Source: CAXXHQ01 sp963665265
Lineage (GTDB): Bacteria; Planctomycetota; Planctomycetia; Pirellulales; Thermoguttaceae
Direction: 5' to 3'
Length of the DNA stretch: 64,000 nt
Assembly: GCA_963665265.2 (NCBI GenBank)
Contig: OY762224.2
Span: 1,240,001-1,304,000, forward strand
Position numbers and translations under genes: made by a program. Below the pieces are notes generated by a model. That model saw only the letters and a list, made by a program, of their open reading frames with translations, was not told the DNA's origin and made no database searches. Positions 17,369-25,870 of this stretch are shown in pieces (position 1 is the stretch's first letter; every line of letters begins with the position of its first letter).

Positions 17369-18880
17369 TCAGTCGCTTTCCGGTCGCAACAACGGGAACA
17401 ATATCACGTCGCGAATCGACTGCGTGTTCGTCAGCAACATGATCAACCGATCGATGCCGATGCCCAAACCGCCGGCCGGCGGCATTCCATGCCGCAACGC
17501 GCGAACGAAATCGTGATCCATCTTCGCCATCGAGTCCTCTTCCGCTTGGCCGTCCAACTGCTTCGCGAACAACTCTTCTTGCAAATCAGGATCGTTTAAC
17601 TCGGTGTAGGCGTTGGCCAACTCCATGCCGTGAATGAACAGCTCGAACCGCTCGGCGATCTCCGGCTTGCCGCGTTTCCGCTTCGTCAACGGGCAAATGC
17701 TCGACGGATAATCGATCACGAAGATCGGACCGACGAGCGAGTCTTCGACCTTTTCCTCAAACACTTCGTTCTTCACCACGTCCGGATGCTTGCCGGCCGT
17801 GTCGATGCCGATTTTCTTGGCGAAAGCGACCACGGCGGCCGAATCTTGCGGCGATATGCCCGTGCATTCCTCGAACAATTCGTCGTAGGTCTTTCGCGCG
17901 AACGGCGGCGTGAAGTCGATCGTCTTGTCGCCCCACGACAGCTTATAGTCTTGACCCGTCGCCTTGATGGCGTCGGTGATGATCTTCTCGGTCAGGTCCA
18001 TCATCGCGCGGTAGTCGCCGTAGGCCTGATAAATCTCGATCATCGTGAATTCGGGATTGTGCCGTTGATCGATCCCCTCGTTGCGATAGACCCGCCCCAT
18101 CTCGTAAACGCGCTCGATGCCGCCCACGAGAAGCCGCTTCAAATGCAGCTCCAGGGCGATCCGCATGAACAAATCGATGTTGAGCGCGTTGTGATGCGTG
18201 ACGAACGGCCGAGCCGCCGCGCCGCCGGCAATCGCGTGCAACGTCGGACCTTCCACTTCAACGAATCCTTCGCCGCCGAGCGTGTTCCGAATCGATTGGA
18301 CGATCTTCGTGCGATTCAAAAAGCGTTCCAAAACCCCTTCCGTATGAATCAAATCGAGATAACGCATCCGCTGACGCAATTCCGGATCGCTTAGGCCGGC
18401 CCATTTCTCGGGCGGCGACTCGAGCGACTTGCTCATGAACGTCAGCTTGTCGGCGAAAATCGTCATCTCGCCGGTCCGCGTTCGATGGAATTCGCCTTCC
18501 ACGCCGACGATGTCCCCCAGGTCGAAGCACTGCGCCAATTCCCAGAGCTCGTCGCCGACTTGGTTCTTGCCGATCATCACTTGGATCGTGCCGGTCCAGT
18601 CGCGAATTTGCAGCCAATGCACTTTACCCGACGGACGACGCAACACGATTCGCCCCGCAGCGCGGACGTGAGGGCCGTGCTGCTCCGGCTGTTTTCCTTC
18701 GACCGCCGGCTCGACCGTAATCTCGTTTTCTCGTGCGCGAATCGCGCCCACCGATTGATAATCGTCGTAGCGTCCTCCCCACGGGTCGTGGCCAAGCTCA
18801 ACGATCTTGCGGAGCTTCTCGCGACGGGCGGCTTCCAAGGACGACGGTTGTTTTGAATTGTTTTCAGGCGACTCAGACAT
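17369..18880 (-). CDS. lysS: Lysyl-tRNA synthetase, class II
   Basis: 503 aa, the usual length. The N-terminal OB-fold anticodon-binding domain covers about residues 75-180 (GRIVLRRPSGKVHWLQIRD). The class II catalytic core follows, with motif 2 in VYRNEGIDQRHNPEFTMIE near 270 and motif 3 GLGIGIDRLIMLL near the C-terminus. It charges tRNA-Lys with lysine in the cytoplasm. First gene of a probable run lysS-lolC-lolD. Confidence 0.97.
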   Translation of the reverse strand: MSESPENNSKQPSSLEAARREKLRKIVELGHDPWGGRYDDYQSVGAIRARENEITVEPAVEGKQPEQHGPHVRAAGRIVLRRPSGKVHWLQIRDWTGTIQVMIGKNQVGDELWELAQCFDLGDIVGVEGEFHRTRTGEMTIFADKLTFMSKSLESPPEKWAGLSDPELRQRMRYLDLIHTEGVLERFLNRTKIVQSIRNTLGGEGFVEVEGPTLHAIAGGAAARPFVTHHNALNIDLFMRIALELHLKRLLVGGIERVYEMGRVYRNEGIDQRHNPEFTMIEIYQAYGDYRAMMDLTEKIITDAIKATGQDYKLSWGDKTIDFTPPFARKTYDELFEECTGISPQDSAAVVAFAKKIGIDTAGKHPDVVKNEVFEEKVEDSLVGPIFVIDYPSSICPLTKRKRGKPEIAERFELFIHGMELANAYTELNDPDLQEELFAKQLDGQAEEDSMAKMDHDFVRALRHGMPPAGGLGIGIDRLIMLLTNTQSIRDVILFPLLRPESD

Positions 18881-19117
18881 GATCTATCAACTTCGTATGC
18901 GGGCGTTGTTCCGGGGGCGCCACAGGCTGCTTTTTGCCTGTGAAAATTCTTGACCGACAATATATTGCGCGACGGTCCATCAAGAGGGGGCATTTTAATG
19001 GAAGGGCTATTCCGGTCAATGGCAAAACAAGCTGATTGCGAAAAATACGCGAAAAATACGCATTGCGGGTAATATGCGCCAACCAGGAAGACCGGCGCTT
19101 TCGTCGCGATCTTGTAG

Positions 19118-19139
19118 GGAACGCCCTCCGTGGCGTTCC
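19118..19139. repeat. Dispersed palindrome GGAACGCC-N6-GGCGTTCC
   Basis: Identical over 22 bp to the last unit of the tandem repeat at 10770-10791: 8-bp perfect arms and a CTCCGT loop, flanked by TAG on the left in both. A third version with one changed arm base is at 25701-25722. Confidence 0.8.
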
Positions 19140-19273
19140 GGGCCCCGTGTCATTCCGCACCCCGTGGGACGCTACAACGTCCCACCAATTTGCCGCCGCC
19201 CATCCCTATTCCGTAGGGTTAGTAACGTCCCGCAAATGTCGCTAGAGCAGTCTGCGCTCAGAGTCAGCGTTCC

Positions 19274-19510
19274 CCTCGTTCCCAGGCTCTGTCTGGGGAC
19301 GGGCTACTTCGAGGCTCCGCCTCGTCGCCGATGCACGGCGGAGTCGTGCGCATAGTGCGTTACTAGGCGGAGCCTAGTAACGAGAGCAAAATTCTTTTCC
19401 TTTTGCTCTTTGCGATCTTTGCGTCTTCGCGGTGAATATTATTTGTTCAAACGGAACGTCGCTCCGTTATCAATTTGTAAATCTTGAACATCTTGTTAAT
19501 CCTGTCCGAA
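19274..19510. repeat. Long mosaic repeat, copy 1 (full)
   Basis: About 237 bp. The left half is four abutting palindromic words (TCCCAGGCTCTGTCTGGGGA, GAGGCTCCGCCTC, GCACGGCGGAGTCGTGC, TAGGCGGAGCCTAG); the right half contains CTTTGCGATCTTTGCGTC, TTCGCGGTGAAT and AATCCTGTCCGAA. Copy 3 is at 23295-23533, and the right half alone is at 21331-21459. Confidence 0.85.
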
Positions 19511-19562
19511 AAACTGTCTCCTTCTCCCTATGCCCTACGCCCAATTCCCTAAGCCCTACTTC

Positions 19563-21167
19563 CTACCGGTGCCGGTTCCACGCCAATGCCAAGGGCGAGA
19601 GCGTTACCCGCGCTAGCGGAATCGCCAGCATGACGATCGGCAGCCAAAGATGCCAATACTTCGAGACCGGCGGAATGGAAAAAATGATAATGCCGAGTAG
19701 GCAGACCAAGAGAACCCAGGGAACCTCGATCCAAAGAACTTCTCGATGCGTGAGCAACCGCCGACGCTCGGCCGTTCGAGAAAAGAGCGCCGCAAGGCCG
19801 AACTTGATAAGTACCAGCGTCCATAGCACGAAGGTTAGCAGCGGCTGTGCGTCTTCGACCAAACACCGGAAGAATGTGCGAGTTTTTTCGTTGAAGGCGC
19901 CCGTCGGCCAACAGTATCCGCATACCGTTACAACGACCGCCGCCGTCGCCAGCCAAGAAACCCAACTCCGGCCGGCAAATCGGTGAAACATATTGTCGAT
20001 CGTCAAACGGAAGAATACGACGAACATCGGTACATACGCGATTGTCGGAAAATCGAAGATGAATGCGTAAAAGGCTCGCCGCGTAATGCCGTAGCCCACG
20101 GCATGCAAAACGCACAACAAGGCGGTGAACGCGACCGCGAGTTTTAACTTGGCCATGAGCAAGTCTTTTTCTCGAACGGGCCGACAGAAGATGAACGCCG
20201 ACGGCTCGGCCGCGTCTTGCCGAACCTTGAATCCCGCAAGCGCGAAACCGGAACACCAAGCCGCCATCATCGCCCAAACGACGAGCGGCTCGGACCAAGG
20301 ATAGTGGGCCAAAACGGGACGCGAAGGTAGTCGAAGCAAATAGAGCCAACTCCATTCTATCGCGACGGCAAATGTGAACGAAAGGGCTAGCAGCAGGATC
20401 GGCATCGCCCGGCAGTTCGACCGCAACTCGAAGCGAAACAACTCTCGCGCTACGGAGCGCTTTTGAAAAACGGGTGGTTCGTTTTGAAACGGTTTCGTAA
20501 GCGCCGCGAAAAACCATCGCCAGTCCGGCGTTTCGCCGCATCTCGCTTTCCGAATACCTCGCAGGGCCAGGCAGTATGCCGGCGGAATCTGAGCCAATAC
20601 GACCGCAAGAATGAATTCATCTGATAATTCTTTGTGGTTGCAGACGCCCAATAAGACTCCTTCCAAAACGGTTGCGAGCATGCACAAAGCGACCCGCAGC
20701 CACGGCAGCGGCATCGGCGTCCAAACGATCGCCTGCAGCCAATACAAACAGGCCACGGCCGCAAAGATCGCATAGAGCGACGCCTTGGTCGTCTCGCCGA
20801 ACTCAAAGGCGAAGATTATGCGAATGCCGTATGCCGCGGCGAAGACGATAAGGCCGCCGTAGAGCATCGGCCAAAGCGCGAGTTGATAGGTCGGAATCGG
20901 CAGGCGGAGCATCGAGGCCGGGAAGGCCGATTCACGCTTTTCGACGGCCAATTTCGAGCCAAACAGCGCGATCGAAAAGGCGCCAGGTAGCACGATGAAG
21001 AGATAGGCTGGCGTAAAAATCGTCGATAGCATATCGCCGACAAGTCGATCCGCCAGCGACATACTGGCTGCGAAGGCGTTTAGCGAGACGATGGCGATCG
21101 CCACGAATACTTTGATGCGGTTCTGCGCGAAAAACGCCCAAGCGATTGCTACGGCCGGTGAACGCAT
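19563..21167 (-). CDS. ABC-2-like multi-spanning membrane protein, paralogue 1
   Basis: 534 aa with about 12 hydrophobic segments and no catalytic motifs, as expected for an ABC exporter permease. It begins MRSPAVAIAWAF and ends LSPLALAWNRHR; the protein encoded at 21505-23163 begins MRSPAAAIAWEF and ends LCPLALAWNRHR, so the two are paralogues that have diverged strongly in the middle. The bases just upstream of both ATGs are also alike (TTTTGGTAAATC). They would form the membrane half of the transporter whose ATPase is at 23746-24669. The substrate is unknown; YtrA-type operons in Firmicutes respond to cell-wall-active agents. The exact family was not recognised beyond general permease character. 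Confidence 0.75.
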   Translation of the reverse strand: MRSPAVAIAWAFFAQNRIKVFVAIAIVSLNAFAASMSLADRLVGDMLSTIFTPAYLFIVLPGAFSIALFGSKLAVEKRESAFPASMLRLPIPTYQLALWPMLYGGLIVFAAAYGIRIIFAFEFGETTKASLYAIFAAVACLYWLQAIVWTPMPLPWLRVALCMLATVLEGVLLGVCNHKELSDEFILAVVLAQIPPAYCLALRGIRKARCGETPDWRWFFAALTKPFQNEPPVFQKRSVARELFRFELRSNCRAMPILLLALSFTFAVAIEWSWLYLLRLPSRPVLAHYPWSEPLVVWAMMAAWCSGFALAGFKVRQDAAEPSAFIFCRPVREKDLLMAKLKLAVAFTALLCVLHAVGYGITRRAFYAFIFDFPTIAYVPMFVVFFRLTIDNMFHRFAGRSWVSWLATAAVVVTVCGYCWPTGAFNEKTRTFFRCLVEDAQPLLTFVLWTLVLIKFGLAALFSRTAERRRLLTHREVLWIEVPWVLLVCLLGIIIFSIPPVSKYWHLWLPIVMLAIPLARVTLSPLALAWNRHR

Positions 21168-21504
21168 GATTTACCAAAAGAATGAAGGATGAAAGTTGCA
21201 ACAAATTCCGCACACAGCTTTTCACCACTAAGACACAAAGACACCAAGTAGGGCATAGGGTCGCGGCTAACAAGCCCGCGAATGATTTACCGCAAAGGCG
21301 CGAAGGACGCAAAGACGAAGCAAAAAATGCGAGAACAAAATTCTTTTCCTTTTGCTCTTTGCGATCTTTGCGTCTTCGCGGTGAATATTATTTGTTTGAA
21401 AGGAACGTCGTTTTTCGATCAACCTGTAAATCTTGAACATCCTGTTAATCCTGTCCAAAGATTTCTCTGCGTCCTCCGCGTCTCAGCGGTGTATTAAATT
21501 TGTC
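21168..21504. other. Spacer between the two permease genes
   Basis: 337 bp without a gene. It contains mosaic repeat copy 2 (21331-21459) and, at about 21289-21317, an inverted relative of the repeat's TTTGCGTCTTCGCGGTGAA segment, so the transcript could fold into a long hairpin. A CACTAAGACACAAAGACACC word at about 21226 recurs in the opposite orientation near 23640-23670. Confidence 0.6.
21331..21459. repeat. Long mosaic repeat, copy 2 (right half only)
   Basis: About 129 bp matching the right half of copies 1 and 3: GAGAACAAAATTC, then CTTTGCGATCTTTGCGTC, the TTCGCGGTGAAT word, and CCTGTTAATCCTGTCC. The palindromic left half is absent. Confidence 0.8.
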
Positions 21505-23163
21505 TCACCTGTGCCGGTTCCACGCCAAGGCCAGCGGGCAAAGGAAGTAACTTCCAAGCGGCGAAATCAACGCCGCCGAGCAGGCAAGCAATTGCCAATG
21601 TTCGGCGAATGGCGGGATTGTGACGTACGCTCCGCAAAACAACGCGACGGCGCCGACCGCCCAGCCGGCAATCAATTTAACGATTAAGGCCGTCGGCATT
21701 AATCCGCTTCGGTGAACCTGCCGAACCGACCAAATCGTTGAGGCCAATTTGACGATCGCGGGCGTTCCGAGCATTGCCGAGAGGACGAACGGCGAGCCCA
21801 GGATATCAGGGCCGTTGACGAGATACGTAAACACGGAAAGGCCAAATACGATAACGCTAATCATAATGACGCCCGCCGCTGCCAATCCAGATAGCTTTCT
21901 GCCGGTCAACGCAGCGCCGACGAGCGGCAGCGAACAACTCCACAGAACAAAGGCGTAAACGAAAAAGAGCGTTACCAACAAAGCGGCTCCGGAAACGGGA
22001 TTTGCGTTTTTATGGAGCGCCAGCCACTCTCGCCACATTTCCGAGCTGGCATTATTTGCGATGGCTACTATTGTCAGCGAGGATGCCGCAAACAAGCTCG
22101 CCGAAAAAATAAACTGAGCGGCGAGGACGAATTTCGCACGCACAATCTGTAACTCGGTGACGGGACGAATGCAATCGAAGGCTCTTTGTTTAAAACTTAA
22201 ACCAGGCGTGGAGCCAAAATTACCGAATGCCGCCGATCCGCCCACGCTATACAACGAAATAAGGGCGAAGGCGAAACTGGCGGATCCTATCGGTTTGGAC
22301 TTTTCGTGCGAGCCCGCAAAAAAAATGCATATACAGAAGGACGCCGCAAAAAGGACGAGGGCAATCGCCATTTTTCCCCGTAGTCGCCAATCCACCCATC
22401 GTATCGCTTTTTGAGGGGAGGGAAACGGAACGGCGTCGAAAGTCTTGGACGAGAGCGATGCGACGTCGGCGCCTTGTTGCGTTCGCTTCTCTTTGCCCAA
22501 CAAGCCCCGGATAATCGCGGAAACCGAGCGACTTTCAATCCCATGTCGGGCGCGACGAACGCCGATGAGCGCCGCGTAATAGGCCAACGGAAGTTGAAGA
22601 AGCAACACGGCGACGATCGTCGCCGTTGAAAATTCGAGCAGCAGAAACGCCGCTTGAATCACGGGCATGACCATGCGCGCGATTCCCGACGTAACGGAGG
22701 TTGAACCCCAACAAATCGCTTCGTCCCAGGCGAAAATTACGACGGCGACTAGCGGCGTCCAAATCGGAAGAATCGTTCGAAAAGCGAAAGCAAAAGCGAA
22801 AAAGACGAAGACGACGCATAATGAAAATGCGGTTACGGCCGGGGGAACCATCGAAGCCAAGACCAACTCGCCGTCAGCGACGGGCAACCGAAGCCGATGA
22901 ACCGGAAACGACGTCTTTACGTTAGCTTTTTTCATGGACTGCACGTAGGACGCGTCGAACAAGTCGTGCAAGAATGTAAGCAAGACCGGCAGAAAGGCGA
23001 ATGCGTAGTATAAAGCATTCCAGTAATTTCGATCCGCTCGTCCTGGAGCCGCTTGATAGCATATTGCGCAGATGACGCCGGCGGACGTCAGCCATGCGAG
23101 GACTTTCCATATGGAAAGTCTCGCCCAAAATTCCCAAGCGATAGCGGCTGCAGGTGAACGCAT
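21505..23163 (-). CDS. ABC-2-like multi-spanning membrane protein, paralogue 2
   Basis: 552 aa, about 12 hydrophobic segments, paralogue of the protein at 19563-21167 (shared MRSPA-x-AIAW start and LALAWNRHR end). No nucleotide-binding or enzymatic motif is present. Between the ATPase gene and this gene lies a 582-bp spacer with repeat copy 3, an unusually long gap inside an operon. The arrangement GntR-ATPase-permease-permease, all on the minus strand, makes an exporter role the simplest reading. Confidence 0.75.
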   Translation of the reverse strand: MRSPAAAIAWEFWARLSIWKVLAWLTSAGVICAICYQAAPGRADRNYWNALYYAFAFLPVLLTFLHDLFDASYVQSMKKANVKTSFPVHRLRLPVADGELVLASMVPPAVTAFSLCVVFVFFAFAFAFRTILPIWTPLVAVVIFAWDEAICWGSTSVTSGIARMVMPVIQAAFLLLEFSTATIVAVLLLQLPLAYYAALIGVRRARHGIESRSVSAIIRGLLGKEKRTQQGADVASLSSKTFDAVPFPSPQKAIRWVDWRLRGKMAIALVLFAASFCICIFFAGSHEKSKPIGSASFAFALISLYSVGGSAAFGNFGSTPGLSFKQRAFDCIRPVTELQIVRAKFVLAAQFIFSASLFAASSLTIVAIANNASSEMWREWLALHKNANPVSGAALLVTLFFVYAFVLWSCSLPLVGAALTGRKLSGLAAAGVIMISVIVFGLSVFTYLVNGPDILGSPFVLSAMLGTPAIVKLASTIWSVRQVHRSGLMPTALIVKLIAGWAVGAVALFCGAYVTIPPFAEHWQLLACSAALISPLGSYFLCPLALAWNRHR

Positions 23164-23745
23164 GATTTACCAAAAGGATGAGGGATGAATTATTAAGGAT
23201 GAAAGTTAAAAGTCGCTAAGCAAGGATGTGGGCGGAAGGCGAAAGGATGAATAACGCGACCTTCATCCCTCATCCTTCATACTTCATCCTTTTTCCTCGT
23301 TCCCAGGCTCTGCCTGGGGACGGGCTAGTTCGAGGCTCCGCCTCGCCATCGATGCACGGCGGAGCCGTGCGCACAATGCGTTACTAGGCGGAGCCTAGCA
23401 ACGAGAGCAAAATTCTTTTTCTATTCGCTCTTTGCGATCTTTGCGTCTTCGCGGTGAATTCCAATTTTTCTGAACAGAACACCGTTCCTCGATATACCTG
23501 TAAATCTTGATCATCCTGTCAATCCTGTCCGAAATCTTTCTGCGTCTTAGCATCTAATTCCGCACATTTTCCCGCCAAGTCACGAAGGCACGAAGAACCG
23601 AAAAAAAACGCACTTGCTTGTGAAATATTAAACCTTGCAGAACCTTGGTGTCTTTGTGCCTTGGTGGTGAATCTTGTATTTTGCACTTGGAGCCACGGGC
23701 CGAAAATCTCTCTGCGTCCTCCGCGTCTCGGCGGTGAATAAATTT
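23164..23745. other. Spacer between permease 2 and ABC ATPase genes
   Basis: 582 bp without a supported gene. It holds mosaic repeat copy 3 and, near 23640-23735, words such as TTGGTGTCTTTGTGCCTTGG and CTCGGCGGTGAATAAAT. A stretch of ATGAAGGATGA-like words precedes the permease start. Whether the transcript crosses this spacer is unknown. Confidence 0.6.
23295..23533. repeat. Long mosaic repeat, copy 3 (full)
   Basis: About 239 bp aligned with copy 1 over its whole length, with substitutions that keep the palindromes paired (for example GCACGGCGGAGCCGTGC here against GCACGGCGGAGTCGTGC in copy 1). Compensated or stem-neutral changes suggest the folded form matters. Confidence 0.85.
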
Positions 23746-24669
23746 TTATCTTCCCGCGCGGGCGACGAATATTTCGTCCAGCGTCGGCGCCCGACTTTCG
23801 ACGACGGTCGCCCCGCTCTCCGCCGCCGCTTTCTGAATCGACTCCAGCGGCCCGGTGCAAACCGACGACCACTCGCGCCCTTCACCTTCCCAATGCTTGG
23901 CCCCGTCGATCCGCGGCAATTGCGACCGTTCTTCCGGAAATCGCAAAGTCACGCGCAAGAACCGGGTCTTCAACTCGTCCAACTCGGCCTGGAAAAGAAT
24001 CTCGCCTTCGTGGATCATCGCCACCTGGTCCGAAACCCGTTCCACTTCGTCGAGCAAGTGCGACGAGAACAACACGGTCCGACCTTCGTCGGCGATCGTG
24101 CGAATGACGGCGGCCAAGATGTCGCGGCGAACGAGCGGGTCCAGCCCCGCCGACGGCTCGTCCAATACCAATAGCTCCGGACGATAGGCCAAGGCGACGA
24201 GTAAACCGGCCCGAGCGCGTTGCCCTTTCGAGAGGTTCTTGATCTTGGCCGTCGGGTCCAACTCGAACATCTCACGCAACTCTTCGGCGTAGACCTCATC
24301 CCAACCGGGATAAAAAGCCTGCACGTAGCGAACTAGCTCGCCGACTTTCATCCACTCGGGAATGTCGTTGTCTTCCGAAAGATAGCCCACCTTCGAGAGA
24401 ACTCCGACCGGATCAAGTACCGGGTCAAGCTCGAAGACGCGAACCGAGCCTTGTTGGGCTTTATATAATCCCAGAAGATGTTTGATCAACGTGGTTTTGC
24501 CGGCCCCGTTCACGCCGACCAGTCCGAACACGCTTCCGCGCGGAATGGTCAGATTCACCTCGCGCAAGGCGAACTTAGCCCCGAATTTACGCGTGAGACC
24601 GTCAACGGCCACGACGGCCTCTTTTGAACGAACCGATGCCTCGCTGCCGAATCGCGACTCGCCGGACAT
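23746..24669 (-). CDS. ABC transporter ATP-binding protein (YtrB-type)
   Basis: 307 aa. Walker A GVNGAGKTT near residue 54, Q-loop region YLSEDNDIP, signature LSKGQRARAGL near 146, Walker B LLVLDEPSAGLD near 165 and switch His in LFSSHLLDEVER. The C-terminal 75 residues are the extra domain seen in drug/lantibiotic-type ABC exporters. The ATG is 4 nt after the GntR stop, so the two are translated from one message. It powers the permease paralogues downstream. Confidence 0.93.
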   Translation of the reverse strand: MSGESRFGSEASVRSKEAVVAVDGLTRKFGAKFALREVNLTIPRGSVFGLVGVNGAGKTTLIKHLLGLYKAQQGSVRVFELDPVLDPVGVLSKVGYLSEDNDIPEWMKVGELVRYVQAFYPGWDEVYAEELREMFELDPTAKIKNLSKGQRARAGLLVALAYRPELLVLDEPSAGLDPLVRRDILAAVIRTIADEGRTVLFSSHLLDEVERVSDQVAMIHEGEILFQAELDELKTRFLRVTLRFPEERSQLPRIDGAKHWEGEGREWSSVCTGPLESIQKAAAESGATVVESRAPTLDEIFVARAGR

Positions 24670-24673
24670 AGCG

Positions 24674-25069
24674 CTACCCTCGTTTTTCTGGGGAATCCAT
24701 CCGCGACTCGCGTTCGCGGATCAGTTTGAAAAGTTCTTCGGACGAGACGTCCAGTTGGCGCGACTCGGCCAAAAGGGCGTCAATTCGTTCGCTTAGGATG
24801 CGAATCCGTTCGCGACGGACCAAAGGAGAACCGGCGTCGGAGACGAAGGTTCCCGCCGTTCCGCGTTTCACGACCGCCCCGGCAATTTCCAGCTCTCGGT
24901 ACGCTCGGGCGACGGTGTTCGGGTTAATCAACAACCGCTGGGCAAGCGTGCGAATCGGCGGAAGTTCGTCGCCGGCCGACAGCCGCCCCGACGCGATCAG
25001 GTACTTAACCTGATTCACGACCTGGAGATAGATCGGCGTTGCGTCGTCAGACGAAATGCGAATTTCCAC
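24674..25069 (-). CDS. GntR family transcriptional regulator, YtrA subfamily
   Basis: 131 aa starting at a GTG (25069). A winged helix-turn-helix occupies residues 10-75 (PIYLQVVNQVKYLIASGRL, then LPPIRTLAQRLLINPNTVAR and a wing ending GTFV). The short C-terminal part of about 50 residues with helical heptads is the YtrA-type dimerisation tail; there is no FadR, HutC or MocR domain. YtrA-type repressors commonly control an adjacent ABC exporter operon and their own gene, exactly the layout here. The inverted repeat at 25102-25123 over the -10 region is the obvious operator. Confidence 0.93.
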   Translation of the reverse strand: MEIRISSDDATPIYLQVVNQVKYLIASGRLSAGDELPPIRTLAQRLLINPNTVARAYRELEIAGAVVKRGTAGTFVSDAGSPLVRRERIRILSERIDALLAESRQLDVSSEELFKLIRERESRMDSPEKRG

Positions 25070-25101
25070 CGGGCGACCAGCTCCCAGTAAGGCTTGTATT
25101 G

Positions 25102-25123
25102 TTGTATTAACTCATTAATACAA
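25102..25123 (-). promoter_or_regulatory. GntR operator, 22-bp inverted repeat over the -10 box
   Basis: TTGTATTAA-CTCA-TTAATACAA: 9-bp perfect arms with a 4-bp centre. It overlaps the -10 hexamer and the predicted transcript start, so a bound repressor would block polymerase. The AT-rich TATTA/TAATA arms are like operators of YtrA-type GntR proteins. Confidence 0.7.
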
Positions 25124-25143
25124 GATATCGGCCGAGTTGTCAA
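25115..25143 (-). promoter_or_regulatory. Promoter of the GntR/ABC operon
   Basis: TTGACA (25143-25138, perfect -35), a 17-bp spacer, and TATTAA (25120-25115). The start would fall near 25108, about 39 nt before the GTG at 25069. Confidence 0.7.
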
Positions 25144-25256
25144 CGCAATTTCAAAAAAATTTGCCGCTCTATTTCGCCTCATCCGGATTCCAGTTTAAGC
25201 GGCGAGTTTTCGGCCCCATCGCATAAGCTACGCCACTGCCGCAACGATTGTCTTCG

Positions 25257-25318
25257 AGGGGCATTCATGCCCCTTCCTCGGCCTTTAGGCCGCCCTAGCC
25301 TTGGCGTTTACGCCAAGG
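25257..25318. repeat. Array of three perfect hairpin words
   Basis: AGGGGCAT-TC-ATGCCCCT (25257-25274), CGGCCT-TT-AGGCCG (25279-25292) and CCTTGGCG-TTTA-CGCCAAGG (25299-25318) lie within 62 bp. Each is perfect and has a 2-4 nt loop. Confidence 0.75.
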
Positions 25319-25340
25319 ACTTTCGCCGTCCCTTCCCATC

Positions 25341-25458
25341 CTATTTGTTTTTCGGGGCTTTATTGAGCCCGAATTGCCATGAATTGTTCCGCGATCATAG
25401 AGCTTTGCAAAAGGATGTCGGTGTGCATCGGCATTAAAAAGCCCCGAAAAACAAATAG
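25341..25458. repeat. 118-nt element with 21-bp perfect terminal inverted repeats
   Basis: The arms (25341-25361 and 25438-25458; CTATTTGTTTTTCGGGGCTT plus T) are exact complements separated by 76 nt. The left arm can also fold on itself: TTCGGGGCT (25351-25359) pairs with AGCCCGAA (25366-25373), an alternative structure that excludes part of the long stem. No transposase, no clear target-site duplication. Confidence 0.75.
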
Positions 25459-25700
25459 CCAAACGCGCAGTTTCAAACTGGGACTCGTATCAGAGAAGTC
25501 AAAAAACAAAATCTGTCCGTCTCGGCGGTAAATACTACCCGCTGCGATTTTCTTCCTTGTTTTTGTGCCGCGCATTCCGTTAAAACTCGTCTCTGAATCG
25601 TCGCGCATAAATGCGACGCGTTCTTTGACAAATCGTTTTTCCCCTTTCGACGAATTATTGCCCTCGCCGTCGCCGTAACCCCTTTCACATCGGCGTGTCG

Positions 25701-25722
25701 GGAACGTCCTACCTGGCGTTCC
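25701..25722. repeat. Degenerate copy of the GGAACGCC palindrome
   Basis: GGAACGTC-CTACCT-GGCGTTCC: same length and arm sequence as 10770-10791 and 19118-19139 apart from one arm base (which still allows a G-U pair) and a changed loop. Confidence 0.65.
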
Positions 25723-25870
25723 GCGTACTGAAACTTATTGCAATCAAACCCTTTACGACTCACGAACGCAAAAAATTATGAAATCAGTAATTCCAATTTT
25801 CAGGCCGATTCGCTTTCGTAACAAACAATCTCTTCACGACTTACGCCGACCTGTTTGCCCGAAAACCGGC

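Larger units (their letters stand above)
18881..19562. other. Gene-free region with palindromic repeats downstream of the ABC operon
   Basis: 682 bp between lysS and the end of the first permease gene. No coding region is supported. It holds one copy of the GGAACGCC hairpin (19118-19139) and one long mosaic repeat (19274-19510). No RNA gene recognised. Confidence 0.6.
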
